Below, piece after piece: positions 55,142 to 64,000 of a DNA stretch of 64,000 nt. The position numbers were made by a program, and so were the translations under genes. Location of the stretch: positions 1-64,000 of the forward strand of contig JANNPZ010000079.1 in the NCBI GenBank assembly GCA_031400505.1, written 5' to 3'. Every line of letters starts with the position of its first letter. Within the stretch, counting starts at the first letter, position 1. This stretch comes from JAIYDJ01 sp031400505. Lineage in GTDB: Bacteria; Pseudomonadota; Alphaproteobacteria; Rhodobacterales; Rhodobacteraceae. The notes under the pieces are model-generated. The model was not told the origin of the DNA, did no database searches, and saw nothing but the letters and a program-made list of their open reading frames with translations.

Positions 55142-56122
55142 ATGCGGGCTTTGCTGTGGGTTGTTCTGACGGTCGCAGGACTGTGGGCTGGGTATTGGGT
55201 GGTGGGATCGCGCGCCATCGAAAGCGCCGCGACGCAAGCGTTCCTGCAGGCAGAAATGCAAGGCCTTTTGGTGCAAAACGGCGGCCTTGGCGTTTCAGGC
55301 TTTCCCAACCGGTTCGACCTTACGGTGACGGCGCCGCAAATCCTTGACCCGGGGTCGGGTTATGGCTGGCAAAGCAGCGACCTGCGGTTGCTGGCAATGA
55401 CGTGGAAGCCGTGGCATCTGATTGCGCTTGCGCCCCCGGTCCAGACCATCACAACACCCATCGGCAGATTCACCGTGACCTCTGACGATTTGCGCGGTTC
55501 CTTGGTGCTGCGTCCGGGTCGCGATCTGGCGCTGCGCAGCACGGTGATCGAAGGGTCAAACCTGCTGGTTGAGGGCCCCTTGGGACGTGTCGGCGCAGCC
55601 AAGGCCACGTTCGCGACCGCACTTGATACCAGCCGGCAGAACAGCCACCGCATCGGCCTGCGCATCACCGAACTGACACCGGACCCGGCAGTTTCGGTGG
55701 TGCTATCGGGATTGCCCGCCACACTGAAGGGCCTGCAACTGGATGCGCATGTGCTGCTGACAGCACCACTCGATCGTCACGCAGGGGCCCGGCCACCCGA
55801 AGTCACGACGTTGATCCTTGACGACGCCTGGCTGGACTGGGGGCCCTTGCAAGTCAGGGCAAAAGGCGCAATCGCCGCCACCTTGGATGGCACAGCCGAC
55901 GGCGAGATCAATCTGCATATCGAAAACTGGCGCTTTCTGCCGGCAGTGCTTGGACAGGCCGGGCTGATTGACCCGGTGTTGGCCCCCACCCTGCTGCGCG
56001 CGTTCGAGATCATGGCCAAGGGCGACACGGATCTTGACACCGCACTGACCTTCAAATCTGGCCGCACCAGTCTTGGTGCGCTGCCGGTCGGGCCCGCCCC
56101 CCGAATGATCTACCGGCAGTAA
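55142..56122 (+). CDS. DUF2125 domain protein
   Basis: 326 residues. One N-terminal membrane helix (LLWVVLTVAGLWAGYWVV) with the remainder predicted periplasmic and beta-rich (NRFDLTVTAPQILDP, GWQSSDLRLLAM, HLIALAPPVQ). This matches DUF2125, an alphaproteobacterial family of unknown role. Its 3' end overlaps the convergent extensin gene by 13 bases. Confidence 0.88.
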   Translation: MRALLWVVLTVAGLWAGYWVVGSRAIESAATQAFLQAEMQGLLVQNGGLGVSGFPNRFDLTVTAPQILDPGSGYGWQSSDLRLLAMTWKPWHLIALAPPVQTITTPIGRFTVTSDDLRGSLVLRPGRDLALRSTVIEGSNLLVEGPLGRVGAAKATFATALDTSRQNSHRIGLRITELTPDPAVSVVLSGLPATLKGLQLDAHVLLTAPLDRHAGARPPEVTTLILDDAWLDWGPLQVRAKGAIAATLDGTADGEINLHIENWRFLPAVLGQAGLIDPVLAPTLLRAFEIMAKGDTDLDTALTFKSGRTSLGALPVGPAPRMIYRQ

Positions 56123-57006
56123 GGCCCGTTGCCATGGCTGGCGGTGTCCAGATGCATGTGGTCTTCGTGAAAGCCGTCCGAGCCGGGACCGAGCGTGGTG
56201 CCGAATATGCCGCAGGCCGCCTTGTAGGCGCGACGCAAATCGCCGCCGTATCCGTCAAGCATGGAAATGGTCTTGCCGTTGTCCAGCACGACCCCTGCAA
56301 TATCAATTGCCTTGCCGCGCCCGTGTTCACTGATCTTGGCGCCTTTGACATTGTTGCGCGACCGGCAGACATAATGCGCTGCGACCCGCAACTCGACGAC
56401 CTTTGTGCGACCGAATGCGGGTTGCAGGCCGGCGTCGACCCATTTGCGCAAGGCCGTGGCCGTGGTGCAATCCAGCGTTGCCGGCTGGCTCAGTCGCACG
56501 CCCGATACGGCTTTGACCCGCACCGGTGCCTCGATTCCGCAGCCTTTGACGCTTGACGTGACGCGGGCGATGGCGTCGCCTTTGATGCTGGCATCGCCGC
56601 AGACCGATCCGTTGAGCGAGGCCCTTGCGACCTTTTTGCGCCGTTGCGGCTTGCGGCCTGGCTCTTCCGGCGGCTGGGGTGCTGATGCCTGCGCGACACC
56701 GGCATCAGCCGGCGTGGCGGGGCGCGGCTGGGGTCGCAGGGCCGCCAACCGCTGGGTGGACAGATCTGGCTGTGCAATTGCCGGCGGCTGAACCGCGACA
56801 GATACACCATGGCCGGCTGGCCGTGGCATCGGGCGACGCACAGGAGCCGCCGTCAGCAAAGAAGCAGTCGGCAGTTCAGCCGCCGGCACTGGTGCCAGTG
56901 GCAGCGTCAGTGTCTGCGGGCGTGGCAAGGGACGCAGGCTTGTTCGCAGAGTTTGCGCCTGCAACGGCAATGCCAGAACCAGCAAGACCAGGGCCCAGCG
57001 CCACAT
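56110..57006 (-). CDS. extensin-like C-terminal domain protein
   Basis: 298 residues with a signal peptide (MWRWALVLLVLALPLQAQ), a long Pro/Arg/Ala-rich linker, and an extensin-like C-terminal domain (VCGDASIKG, LDCTTATALRKWVDAGL, ISEHGRGKAIDIAGVVLDNG, FHEDHMHLD). The His, Glu and Asp residues recall VanY-type peptidoglycan peptidases. It is probably periplasmic and may act on cell wall peptides. ATG 57006 lies just past the tyrA stop, so the two are coupled. Functional proof is lacking for the family. Confidence 0.87.
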   Translation of the reverse strand: MWRWALVLLVLALPLQAQTLRTSLRPLPRPQTLTLPLAPVPAAELPTASLLTAAPVRRPMPRPAGHGVSVAVQPPAIAQPDLSTQRLAALRPQPRPATPADAGVAQASAPQPPEEPGRKPQRRKKVARASLNGSVCGDASIKGDAIARVTSSVKGCGIEAPVRVKAVSGVRLSQPATLDCTTATALRKWVDAGLQPAFGRTKVVELRVAAHYVCRSRNNVKGAKISEHGRGKAIDIAGVVLDNGKTISMLDGYGGDLRRAYKAACGIFGTTLGPGSDGFHEDHMHLDTASHGNGPYCR

Positions 57007-57011
57007 GGCTG

Positions 57012-57935
57012 TCACGTCCCGGCGGGCTTGCCTACCCGGCCGAAATCGGGGGCCGCAGTGTCTTGCCCCGCCTCGATGATGCCACGACGGATGGCGCGGG
57101 TGCGGGTGAAATAGGCTTGCAACTCGTCGCCTTCGCCCATGCGAATGGCGCGTTGCAGCACGAACAGCTCTTCGGTAAAGCGCCCCAGAATATCCAGCGT
57201 CGCCTCTTTGTTGGTCAGGAACACGTCGCGCCACATGACGGGATCGCTGGCGGCAATCCGGGTGAAGTCGCGAAAGCCGCTGGCGGAATACTTGATGACT
57301 TCCGAATTCGACACGCGGCGCAGATGGTCCGCGACCCCCACCATCGTATAGGCGATCAGGTGCGGTGTGTGGCTGACCACGGCCAGCACCAGATCATGGT
57401 GCGGCGCGTCCATTTCATCGACATTGGACCCCATCGCCTCCCACAAGGCGCGCAGCCTGGCGATGGCGTCGGGGGTCGATTGGTCGGTCGGGGTCAGCAG
57501 GCACCAGCGATTCTGGAACAACGTAGCAAAGCCCGATCTCGGCCCCGAATGTTCGGTGCCAGCCAGCGGGTGCCCCGGCACAAAGGCAACTCCGTCCGGA
57601 ATATGCGGCGAAACGGCAGCGATCACGGCCTGTTTCACTGACCCGACATCGGTGACGCAGGCACCTTTGGCCAGATGCGGGCCGATTTCGGCAGCGACCG
57701 CCTCCATCGCGCCGACCGGCACGCACAGGACCACCAGATCAGCCCCCATCACCGCCTCGGCCGCAGTGACGCAAACCCGGTCGCACAGCCCGATTTCCAT
57801 GGCCACGGCCCGCGTCTCGGCTGACCGCGCATGCCCCACAATCTCGCCTGCCAGCCCGCTTTGGCGCATCGCCAGCGCCATGGACGACGCAATCAAGCCC
57901 AGCCCGATCAATGCGACGCGACTGTAGATGGCCAT
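57012..57935 (-). CDS. tyrA: prephenate/arogenate dehydrogenase
   Basis: 307 residues. Rossmann NAD-binding motif ALIGLGLIASSMAL, then VGSVKQAVIAAV, the catalytic His in FVPGHPLAGTEHSGP and HTPHLIAYTM. It makes 4-hydroxyphenylpyruvate or tyrosine from prephenate or arogenate. ATG 57935 shares one base with the hisC stop, and the longer frame to 58211 is a shadow. The cofactor and substrate preference are not resolved. Confidence 0.93.
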   Translation of the reverse strand: MAIYSRVALIGLGLIASSMALAMRQSGLAGEIVGHARSAETRAVAMEIGLCDRVCVTAAEAVMGADLVVLCVPVGAMEAVAAEIGPHLAKGACVTDVGSVKQAVIAAVSPHIPDGVAFVPGHPLAGTEHSGPRSGFATLFQNRWCLLTPTDQSTPDAIARLRALWEAMGSNVDEMDAPHHDLVLAVVSHTPHLIAYTMVGVADHLRRVSNSEVIKYSASGFRDFTRIAASDPVMWRDVFLTNKEATLDILGRFTEELFVLQRAIRMGEGDELQAYFTRTRAIRRGIIEAGQDTAAPDFGRVGKPAGT

Positions 57936-59020
57936 CAGCGCACGCCTTTGAACTGCGCAATCGCATGCGCGACCCGGCGGCAGGAAGACTCGTCTCCGAC
58001 CGTGATGCGCAGGCAGTGCGGCAGGTTGTATGCGGCGACGCTGCGCACCAGCAACCCTTGAGCTTGCAGGAACGCGTCGCATGCTGCGGCTTCGTCCACG
58101 CTGGCAAAACGAGCCAGGATGAAGTTCGCCATCGATACGTCCGACGGCACGCCCAACTCTGCCAAAGCCTCGGCCAGCCATTGCCGCATCCGTGCGTTGT
58201 CGGCCCGGCATTGCGCTACGTAAGCCTGATCGCGCACGGCGGCCTCTGCGGTTTCCAACTGAGCGTTCGACAGATTGAACGGACCACGCACGCGGTTCAA
58301 CACATCGATGATGTCGCGCGGGCCATATCCCCAGCCGATCCGCAACCCGCCCAATCCGTAGATCTTGGACAAGGTGCGCGTCATCACCACGTTGTTGCGC
58401 GTCTCGAGGATTGCCAGCCCGCCGTCAAAACCTTCGACATATTCGGCATAAGCACCGTCAAGGACCAGAATGGCCTGTGGTGGCAGCCCGTCGGCAAGGC
58501 GCGCCACTTCGGCTGCTGAAATCATCGTGCCGGTCGGGTTGTTGGGGTTGGCGATAAAGACCAGTTTGGTGCGCCGGTTGCAGGCATTCAGGATCGCATC
58601 GACATCGGTGGTCCGCTCGCGTTCGGGTACTTCGACGGGGATTGCCCCCACGGCCAGCGCGTAGATGCGGTACATCAAAAAGCCGTGTTCGGTGAACACC
58701 ACCTCGTCCTTCGTCCCGCCAAAGGCCTGCGCAAGCAAGGTCAGGATCTCGCCCGAACCGACCCCGCAGATCACCCGTTCGCGGTCCAGCCCATGCACAT
58801 CGGCAATCGCCGCACGCAGCGCCGTGTGGTCGGTGGACGGATAGCGATGCAACTGATGGACCGAGCGCTGAAACGCCTCGCGCGCGCGGTCAGAGGGGCC
58901 GAACGGATTTTCGTTCGACGACAACTTGACCACATTGGCCACACCGGCGATTTGCGATTTGCCGCCTGAGTAAAGCGCAATATCCATAATCCCAGGTTGT
59001 GGTTTGATGGCGTCATACAT
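57935..59020 (-). CDS. hisC: histidinol-phosphate aminotransferase
   Basis: 361 residues, PLP fold-type I. The PLP Lys is in TRTLSKIYGLGGLRIGW, with VKLSSNENPFGPSD at the N-terminus and ANPNNPTGTM. It converts imidazole acetol-phosphate to histidinol-phosphate, and in many alphaproteobacteria also acts on aromatic precursors; the linkage to tyrA supports a dual role. It is the first gene of hisC-tyrA-extensin. Confidence 0.93.
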   Translation of the reverse strand: MYDAIKPQPGIMDIALYSGGKSQIAGVANVVKLSSNENPFGPSDRAREAFQRSVHQLHRYPSTDHTALRAAIADVHGLDRERVICGVGSGEILTLLAQAFGGTKDEVVFTEHGFLMYRIYALAVGAIPVEVPERERTTDVDAILNACNRRTKLVFIANPNNPTGTMISAAEVARLADGLPPQAILVLDGAYAEYVEGFDGGLAILETRNNVVMTRTLSKIYGLGGLRIGWGYGPRDIIDVLNRVRGPFNLSNAQLETAEAAVRDQAYVAQCRADNARMRQWLAEALAELGVPSDVSMANFILARFASVDEAAACDAFLQAQGLLVRSVAAYNLPHCLRITVGDESSCRRVAHAIAQFKGVR

Positions 59021-59100
59021 CGAAAAAGGCTCCCGAAAACTTCAAGTCGTCTTAGCTGCGCCGTGCCGTCAATGCCAGTGGCATTTCCTCGCAGCCGCCC

Positions 59101-59637
59101 CTAGTGCCTGTCAGATCGCGCCGTCAGCCAATCCATTAGCGCCATCAGGACGCCAGAGGCAACGAAAGTCAGATGGACGACGACAAGCCAGTAAAGTTCA
59201 CGCTCTACCCTTTCAGGGTCGATCGACATGTCACTGATCGCGAAGAAGCGCTTCAGAAGATCAATCGCGGAAATGGCGACGATCGAGGCGATCAGCTTCA
59301 TCTTCAGCGCGCTGAAATCGACGGTGCCCATCCAGTCGGGCCGTTCCACATCTTCGGCGATGTTCAGTTTTGACACGAAGTTTTCATAACCGGAAAACAG
59401 CACGATCAGCAGCAGGTTGGCAGCCAGTGTCAGGTCGATCAATGTCAGAACGACCAGAATGACCTCTTCTGCCTCAAGGGTCATCACTTGCGGCAAGTAA
59501 TGGGCCAACTCGCGCAAGAAAATCACGGTCAGCATCACGAGCGCAACTGTCAGGCCCAGATACATTGGCGCCATCAGCCAACGCGACGCAAATAGGCTGC
59601 GTTCAAAAGCCGTTTCGATTCTGTTTTTTTTCATCAT
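59101..59637 (-). CDS. YqhA/UPF0114 family membrane protein
   Basis: 178 residues with about four hydrophobic segments (LMAPMYLGLTVALVMLTVIF; VILVVLTLIDLTLAANLLLIVLFS; IASIVAISAIDLLKRFF; LVVVHLTFVASGVLMALMDWL, in pieces). FERSLFASRWLMAP and FSGYENFVSKL are the family signatures. Function is not known. ATG 59637 or 59634 are both possible; the longer frame to 59703 is rejected. Confidence 0.9.
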   Translation of the reverse strand: MMKKNRIETAFERSLFASRWLMAPMYLGLTVALVMLTVIFLRELAHYLPQVMTLEAEEVILVVLTLIDLTLAANLLLIVLFSGYENFVSKLNIAEDVERPDWMGTVDFSALKMKLIASIVAISAIDLLKRFFAISDMSIDPERVERELYWLVVVHLTFVASGVLMALMDWLTARSDRH

Positions 59638-59816
59638 CGCCCGCCCCGCCACTGACTCGTTCTGGCCGGTGATAGCAAGGTTGCACTGTATCTGCACCGC
59701 CAATCATGCCGTGACCCCGTACAGGTTTCTCGGATGCCAAAGCGCCCGGCGGAAAGAGTTGCACAGCCTTTGCCGCGCGGCGTTCCGTTTTCCGGTGCCG
59801 CCGCCGGTTTGTGCGC

Positions 59817-61181
59817 TCAGGTCGGGGCCCGCGTCAGGTTGTTCCACTGTGTGGCAATTGCAGACACAGCGGCGTGATCATCTGGCGGCGGCGCACAACG
59901 GGTCGCTGGCGGCAAGGCGGCGTCAAGACACAGCAATGCGGCACCGCACGAGGTTCCCGTAGCTGACGCCGCCGTTTCGACGCCATCGGGTGAAACACCG
60001 GCAAGCATGTCGAGATAGTCCCGATTGCGGGCAAACGGCCCTTCGACGATGACCGGCCCGCGCGCACCGGCAAGGTCAAGGCTCGTGCGCGTCATCAAGG
60101 CGAGGTACCAGGATAGGGCAAGCAATCGCTGACCTGCGGTTTCAGGCTCGACAGTCCAGCGCATCTTGCGGTCCGGAAAAGGGCCTGAACCCTGCACCAC
60201 GGCAGGCAACAGCAAGACGCCACGGGATAGCACCGCGTCGCGGTCCGACTTTGTGACAGGCGGTGTGTTGCCCTGGCACATGATGTCGTATTCCCGCCCC
60301 CCCATGAAGCGTGCAGATGGAACGGGCTTGCCAACTGCGCTTACGTTGATCAGCACATCCCGCGCCGGATCGGGTGATGTCACCGCCCCGCCAACTGCCA
60401 TGCAGACCACCCAGGTCCCCGTCGAGACAACCGAAAAACTACGGGCCGGCCCCAGCAGATAGGGAAAAAGCGAGGCATTGGAATCGTGGATGCCAACACT
60501 GACCGGCGTATGCGCTGGAAGCCCGGTTTCGCAGACTACACTGTGGCGCAAAACGCCCAGCACATCCGAAGGGCGGCGGGGCAAAGCCAACTTGCCTCGC
60601 AGATCAAGTCGATCCACCAAGGCAGAAAAGCCGCCGTGCCGCGGGTTCCACAGATCGGTGTGACACCCGAGCGAGCAGACATCGCAGGCCATTTCACCCG
60701 TCAGCCGCCAGCCCCAATACTGCGGGTATGTCAGAACATGCGCGACGCTGCTGCTCAGGCCGGGTTGCGTGGCCAGCAGCCAATGCAGTTGCGCACCAAG
60801 GTTGAGGCCGTTTGCAAGCCGAGGCGACCCCGTTTCGCTGAAATCAGGGCGCATTTCATCATAAGCGGCGGTCAACTGGCGCGGCCCGGAGTGTTCGTAG
60901 TCCAGCATCGGTGCGGCAAGATGGCCCTCCGCGTCCAGCAGCACCGCCGCTGCACCGTGCGTCGTCACCGATATGGCATCCACCCCCCATTCGGCATGGA
61001 AGGCGCGCAAGTGGTGCACAAAGAACTGCCAATGCCCCGCCAGGTCGAAATGCGGATAGGGTGGACCGGCCTGCACGGTGTTCGGGCGCGTTACCACGAT
61101 GATCTCGCGCAGGCTGTCCTCTTCGACCAGGGCGAGTTTTGCGTTGGTCTTGCCGACATCGATCACCGCGACGTGTTTCAT
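59817..61181 (-). CDS. rhaK: FGGY carbohydrate kinase, probably RhaK of L-rhamnose catabolism
   Basis: 454 residues. Phosphate-binding motif AVIDVGKTNAKLALV at the start, STGTWVVCMAVGG in the middle and a C-terminal ATPase domain with VIVEGPFARNRDYLDML. The identity as RhaK comes from context: it is the last gene of an operon in the order seen for rhizobial rhaTPQUK, next to an L-rhamnose mutarotase. Sequence alone does not set the sugar. In rhizobia the kinase is also needed for rhamnose uptake. Confidence 0.85.
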   Translation of the reverse strand: MKHVAVIDVGKTNAKLALVEEDSLREIIVVTRPNTVQAGPPYPHFDLAGHWQFFVHHLRAFHAEWGVDAISVTTHGAAAVLLDAEGHLAAPMLDYEHSGPRQLTAAYDEMRPDFSETGSPRLANGLNLGAQLHWLLATQPGLSSSVAHVLTYPQYWGWRLTGEMACDVCSLGCHTDLWNPRHGGFSALVDRLDLRGKLALPRRPSDVLGVLRHSVVCETGLPAHTPVSVGIHDSNASLFPYLLGPARSFSVVSTGTWVVCMAVGGAVTSPDPARDVLINVSAVGKPVPSARFMGGREYDIMCQGNTPPVTKSDRDAVLSRGVLLLPAVVQGSGPFPDRKMRWTVEPETAGQRLLALSWYLALMTRTSLDLAGARGPVIVEGPFARNRDYLDMLAGVSPDGVETAASATGTSCGAALLCLDAALPPATRCAPPPDDHAAVSAIATQWNNLTRAPT

Positions 61182-61495
61182 GGCATTTGAAACAAGGTAA
61201 TCAGGGGGGTGGCCACCGGTTCATTGTCCGGGTGGCATTGCATGATATCGGCCATATGGGCCCACCAGCGCTGCATCACCGGGCGCAAGGGCAGATCGGC
61301 CATCGTGTGATCATCGCGCCGCCACATCACACCGAACAGGATGTTCGTCGCGGGATCAAGGTGGATCGAATAATCGCTTACGCCCGCGTCGTGCAACAGC
61401 GCCACAAGATCGGGCCAGATCGCGTCATGGCGGCGTTGGTATTCTGCCGTCATGCCCGGATTCAGGTGCATCTTGAACGCATGTTTCTGCATCAT
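61178..61495 (-). CDS. rhaU: L-rhamnose mutarotase
   Basis: 105 residues, the exact size of the family. The N-terminal KHAFKMHLNPGMTAEYQRRHDAIWP and the C-terminal MQRWWAHMADIMQCHPDNEP (in pieces) are diagnostic, with the His, Trp and Tyr of the active site visible. It converts alpha- to beta-L-rhamnose. Two adjacent ATGs (61495 and 61492) are possible; both overlap the rhaQ stop. Its own stop overlaps rhaK. Confidence 0.92.
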   Translation of the reverse strand: MMQKHAFKMHLNPGMTAEYQRRHDAIWPDLVALLHDAGVSDYSIHLDPATNILFGVMWRRDDHTMADLPLRPVMQRWWAHMADIMQCHPDNEPVATPLITLFQMP

Positions 61496-62478
61496 TTGCC
61501 CCTGAGCAGTCTTGGCACCGCGATGACCCCAATCAGCAGCAAGCCCAGGAAAATGCTCATCACAATCCCAGGCACGTTCAGAAGGCCAAAGCCGAAGGTC
61601 ACCATCCCCATGATCAGTGCGGCCAAAACGACACCAGGTATCGACCCAGATCCGCCAAGGATGTTCACCCCGCCCAAAACAACCATTGTGACCACCTCAA
61701 GCTCGAACCCGGTGGCGATGGACGGTCGGGTAGAACCGAGCCGCGAGGTCAGGCATATCGCGGCGATGCCAGACATCAGGCCGGTCAGCAGGAACAGGAT
61801 GAAACGCACCCGGTTTACCCGGATGCCCGAGAATTGCGCGGCGGTGGCGTTGTTGCCTATCGCATAGACCGCACGGCCAAAATTGGTGCGGTGCAGCAAC
61901 CCCCAGAACACCACCGCCGCCACCGCGAACAGCGCCAGCTCAAAGCTGAACACCCACCAGACATAGCCTTGACCAAAGAATGCAAAACCGTCGGGATAGC
62001 CGGTAAAAGCCTGATCGCCCAACACGATATAGGCAATGCCGCGAAACAGGCTCATGGTGCCGATGGTGACCACGATGGATGGCAACCCCATTCCCGCAAC
62101 CAGAAACCCGTTCAGCGCCCCGCACAAGAGACCCGTAAAGACCCCCACGCCCACCAGCACCGGAACCCCTGCCCCTGCTTGCATCGCCATCCCCATGGCT
62201 GTGGATGCCAACGCGATGATCGAAGCGACCGACAGATCAATCTCGCCCGCGATGATCAGCATCGCCATGGCAAAGGCGATCATCGCCTTTTCGGTGAAGT
62301 TGAACGTGGCGTCGCTCAGGTTCCAGGCATTCAGGAAATACGGCGAGGCAAAAGAGTTGAGCACAAACACTGCGATGGCCACGACCAGCAGGATTGTCTC
62401 CCAACTGCGCAGTGCCCGCACCCTGCGCGATTGCAGTCGGTCGGGGATGATGCGCAGCGTCGGGTGGTTTTCGGTCAT
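61492..62478 (-). CDS. rhaQ: rhamnose ABC importer permease RhaQ
   Basis: 328 residues with about nine to ten hydrophobic segments of the RbsC/BPD_transp_2 type (AFAMAMLIIAGEIDLSVASIIALAS; GLPSIVVTIGTMSLFRGIAYIVLG; in pieces). It is one half of the importer membrane pore, with RhaP as the other. It overlaps rhaP and rhaU by four bases each. Confidence 0.88.
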   Translation of the reverse strand: MTENHPTLRIIPDRLQSRRVRALRSWETILLVVAIAVFVLNSFASPYFLNAWNLSDATFNFTEKAMIAFAMAMLIIAGEIDLSVASIIALASTAMGMAMQAGAGVPVLVGVGVFTGLLCGALNGFLVAGMGLPSIVVTIGTMSLFRGIAYIVLGDQAFTGYPDGFAFFGQGYVWWVFSFELALFAVAAVVFWGLLHRTNFGRAVYAIGNNATAAQFSGIRVNRVRFILFLLTGLMSGIAAICLTSRLGSTRPSIATGFELEVVTMVVLGGVNILGGSGSIPGVVLAALIMGMVTFGFGLLNVPGIVMSIFLGLLLIGVIAVPRLLRGK

Positions 62479-63443
62479 CTTGCCTCTTGCGGTTTGAGGA
62501 TGATCCGGCCGGGGTGGCGGTTCTGTGCAGAGTTGAACGCGACCGCAAGCACGATGGCGCTGCCGGAAATGGCCAGTTGCCAGAACGGCGAGATGCCGAC
62601 GACCGGCAAGGCGTTGTTGATCACACCCAGAAAAAGCGCGCCCAGAACCGCCCCCGCCACACTGCCCGCCCCGCCGGCGATCGCCACCCCGCCAATCACG
62701 CAGGCGGCGACGACCGACAGCTCGAACCCGTCGGCGATGTCAACGTAAGCCACGGCATAGCGCGCAACCCAAAGATAACCGGTCAACCCGGCAAGCGCGC
62801 CTGCGATCACAAAGGCCAGAAACTGCGTTCGCCCCACGTCGATCCCGGTATAAACCGCCGCATGCGGGTTGCCGCCGACCGCATAGAACGCCCGCCCCAA
62901 AGGGGTGCGGGTCAACAAAAGGGCGAACCCCATGATGACGGCCAGCGCCACCCAACTCATCACCGGCAGCCCCGCGATGACCGCGCGCGGCAAGGCCTTG
63001 AAGGCGTCCGTCATCTGATGCGCGTTGACCCAAGCGCCATTGGTCATCAGAAAAATCGTGCCGCGATAGATGGTCATCGTGCCCAAAGTGACAACGATCG
63101 ACGGTATGCCCAGTTTCCAGACCAGCAAACCGTTGATCGCACCCAAGGCTGCCCCCAGCGTTATCGCCAAAGTGAGGACAAGCACCAACGGCACTCCGGC
63201 CCCGTCCAAAAGCGCCGCGACCATGCCACACAGCGCAAGCGTGGCGGCGACCGACAGATCGATGCACTTGGTCAAGATCACGATCATCTGCCCAATGGCC
63301 AGCAAGATCAGCGGCGCTGTATCGTTGAACACGCCCGCCAGATTGGCTGGTCGAACAAAGGCCGGAAAACGAGCCGCCACAACACCGATCAACAGCGCCG
63401 TTGCAAGTGCGAGCAGCGCCTCGCGGTTTTTCAGGATGCTCAT
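62475..63443 (-). CDS. rhaP: rhamnose ABC importer permease RhaP
   Basis: 322 residues, RbsC-type permease with TKCIDLSVAATLALCGM and GIPSIVVTLGTMTIYRGTIFLM as the conserved loop and helices. It partners RhaQ. It overlaps the ATPase gene upstream by four bases. Confidence 0.88.
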   Translation of the reverse strand: MSILKNREALLALATALLIGVVAARFPAFVRPANLAGVFNDTAPLILLAIGQMIVILTKCIDLSVAATLALCGMVAALLDGAGVPLVLVLTLAITLGAALGAINGLLVWKLGIPSIVVTLGTMTIYRGTIFLMTNGAWVNAHQMTDAFKALPRAVIAGLPVMSWVALAVIMGFALLLTRTPLGRAFYAVGGNPHAAVYTGIDVGRTQFLAFVIAGALAGLTGYLWVARYAVAYVDIADGFELSVVAACVIGGVAIAGGAGSVAGAVLGALFLGVINNALPVVGISPFWQLAISGSAIVLAVAFNSAQNRHPGRIILKPQEAR

Positions 63444-64000
63444 GCGGCCTCCGCAATGCCGGCCGCCGCACGGACCAGTGTTTCGGGCGTCATGCGCGCG
63501 CCGGTCACATCGTCGATGATCCGCCCTTCACGCATCACGATGACCCGGTCGGACATGCCCAACACTTCGGGGATTTCGCTGCTGACCATGATGACGGCCA
63601 AGCCTTCGGCGGCCAATTCGGCCATGAATTCGTGCACCGCCGCCTTTGATCCGATGTCGATGCCTTTGGTCGGCTCGTCCAGGATGATGACGCGGGGTTT
63701 TGTGGCCAGCCATTTGGCGATCACCACCTTTTGCTGGTTTCCGCCAGACAGCAGCCCCAGTTCCTGATCCAGACTGGATGCGCGCAAATCCAGCCGCTGC
63801 GTGTAGTCGCGCGCAAGCCGGAACTCGTGGGCCAGCCGCAAGAACCCGGCGCGGCTGGTGTGCGTCAAGGATGGCAGCGTCACGTTCTGAAAGATCGGCA
63901 GGCCGCGGATGGCCCCTTGGCGCCCGCGATCTTCGGGAACATAGACGATGCCTGCCGCGATGGCGTCATGGGTGGACCGGATCACCCGCACCTGATCGTC
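63440..64000 (-). CDS. rhaT: rhamnose ABC importer ATP-binding protein RhaT, C-terminal part (5' end outside window)
   Basis: The frame is open to base 64000, so 186 residues of the second half are seen. Sugar-type ABC ATPase: VPEDRGRQGAI, signature LSGGNQQKVVIAKWLA, Walker B VIILDEPTKGID, and SSEIPEVLGMSDRVIVMREG. This is the second nucleotide-binding domain of an RbsA/XylG-type double ATPase. Its role as RhaT depends on the operon context. The missing upstream part should hold the first domain and, further on, rhaS and rhaR. Confidence 0.9.
   Translation of the reverse strand, partial: DDQVRVIRSTHDAIAAGIVYVPEDRGRQGAIRGLPIFQNVTLPSLTHTSRAGFLRLAHEFRLARDYTQRLDLRASSLDQELGLLSGGNQQKVVIAKWLATKPRVIILDEPTKGIDIGSKAAVHEFMAELAAEGLAVIMVSSEIPEVLGMSDRVIVMREGRIIDDVTGARMTPETLVRAAAGIAEAA

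Overview
The window is a GC-rich bacterial chromosome segment with dense, mostly housekeeping gene content. I read it as an alphaproteobacterium of the order Rhodobacterales (Rhodobacteraceae). The reasons are the sucA-sucB-(MAPEG)-lpd cluster, an F1-only atpHAGDC operon with no F0 genes, a TIGR02300 (FYDLN) gene, an hsp20-DUF1150 pair, a divergent lrp/trxB pair, a VPLPA-CTERM protein, a hisC-tyrA-extensin run and a rhizobial-type rhaTPQUK rhamnose operon. I cannot name genus or species from the sequence alone.

Layout. 1-4.9 kb: TCA-cycle 2-oxoglutarate dehydrogenase genes (sucA tail, sucB, lpd), interrupted by a small gene of foreign-looking composition and a MAPEG gene. 4.9-10 kb: an empty AT-richer gap, a GntR regulator, a YgjP-type metallopeptidase, TIGR02300, tRNA-Ala(GGC) and an MFS/spermidine-synthase fusion. 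10.1-14.1 kb: a complete polyamine-type ABC importer operon (binding protein, ATPase, two permeases). 14.3-18.6 kb: an RND efflux pump with its adaptor. 18.7-24.1 kb: ubiK-like gene, lgt, midA-like gene, pgeF, a small conserved ORF, lrp and trxB. 24.2-27.7 kb: a VPLPA-CTERM surface protein, a membrane haem/2Fe-2S/adenylate cyclase fusion, DUF1150 and hsp20 behind a heat-shock promoter, and a DUF465 gene. 27.8-31.5 kb: purEK, Nudix, DMT and GNAT genes.

31.5-41.6 kb: groESL with a CIRCE operator and a strong terminator, TraB/GumN, manganese pyrophosphatase, a HAD hydrolase, MaoC, ribF, a YcgN-type gene, threonine aldolase, prs and an H-type lectin gene. 41.7-46.5 kb: atpHAGDC. 47.2-51.4 kb: a methyltransferase, gloB and clpA. 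51.5-54.5 kb: a MotA/ExbB-like plus OmpA-type stator-like pair with long coiled coils. 54.5-59.7 kb: chaC, DUF2125, extensin-like, tyrA, hisC and a YqhA-type gene. 59.8-64 kb: the rhaTPQUK operon, with rhaT running off the window edge.

I found no phage, insertion sequence, CRISPR array or recognised defence island. The most unusual items are the redox-sensor-like adenylate cyclase with inverted repeats upstream, the orphan stator-like pair, the foreign-looking small gene inside the suc cluster, and a dispersed intergenic repeat present twice. Stress control is unusually legible: a CIRCE site at groES, a sigma-32-type promoter at hsp20, and paired boxes between lrp and trxB.
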